From Rhyacophila brunnea (taxonomy: Eukaryota; Arthropoda; Insecta; Trichoptera; Rhyacophilidae), in the NCBI GenBank assembly GCA_022495005.1, contig JAGYXB010001569.1:806001-870000 (forward strand): a stretch of 64,000 nucleotides of DNA. Reading direction: 5' to 3'. A model generated the notes under the pieces. It was not told the origin of the DNA, ran no database searches, and saw only the letters and a program-made list of their open reading frames with translations. Every line of letters starts with the position of its first letter. The first letter of the stretch is position 1. Shown piece by piece: positions 63,961 to 64,000 of the stretch. A program made the position numbers and the translations under genes.

Positions 63961-64000
63961 GGCGGCTCTCTTGGTGCAGTGCTTAAGTCGCTGGCTTTCC
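63961..64000 (+). repeat. SINE family A head, cut by window end
   Basis: GGCGGCTCTCTTGGTGCAGT and the following bases match the first 40 bases of family A, here in sense orientation to talin, in the intron after coding exon 34. Confidence 0.65.

Noticed and set aside
1..64000. CRISPR array, bacterial operons, rRNA
   Set aside because: No regularly spaced direct repeats, and the intron-exon structure shows animal nuclear DNA.

Overview
The window is AT-rich animal nuclear DNA. Short GC-richer exons sit in long AT-rich introns full of small transposons and tRNA-derived SINEs. The one clear protein-coding gene is talin (rhea in insects), on the + strand. The protein is insect-like or at least arthropod-like, and the repeats (RTE-like LINE tails, piggyBac/TTAA, hAT, mariner and pogo elements, TTAGG-like pentamers) suit an insect. 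I cannot name the order.

Layout. Bases 1-25809 hold no protein gene I can support. They contain inverted-repeat DNA elements, SINEs, LINE scraps and several GC/CpG-rich patches that could be promoters or non-coding first exons. Just upstream of the talin start exon lies a complete-looking but frameshifted mariner (23891-25192). Talin starts at 25835, and I can trace 34 coding exons to 63659. All junction phases agree and the joined protein has about 1623 residues: FERM head (F0-F3), linker, rod bundles R1-R8 and the beginning of the return strand of R7. The gene runs off the right edge, and the rest of the rod, ABS3/I-LWEQ and the dimerisation helix are outside. The exon at 25810 begins with 25 bases of 5' UTR behind a good acceptor, so at least one upstream non-coding exon exists. 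I could not place it with confidence.

The most unusual thing is at 40002-41630. Coding exon 16 ends at a usable GT donor, but the reading frame runs on without a stop for another 542 codons into the 8.7-kb intron. It encodes a very acidic tail with CxxC pairs and a hydrophobic C-terminus, followed by an AT-rich 3' region with AATAAA sites. I interpret this as an alternative last exon. It would make a short talin of about 1228 residues: head, linker, R1 with its vinculin-binding helix and the first part of R2. That protein lacks the remaining rod, actin-binding and dimerisation regions and may be anchored in a membrane by its own tail.

The introns are a museum of mobile DNA. They hold two 1-kb TTAA-flanked elements in opposite orientation on either side of coding exons 17-19, a palindrome around a TTGGG/TTAGG array, hAT-type MITEs with perfect 8-bp target duplications, and a pogo/Tigger remnant in intron 8. 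Intron 26 holds a transposon-in-transposon stack with a SINE ending 29 bases before the next exon. One intron (after coding exon 21) uses a GC donor.
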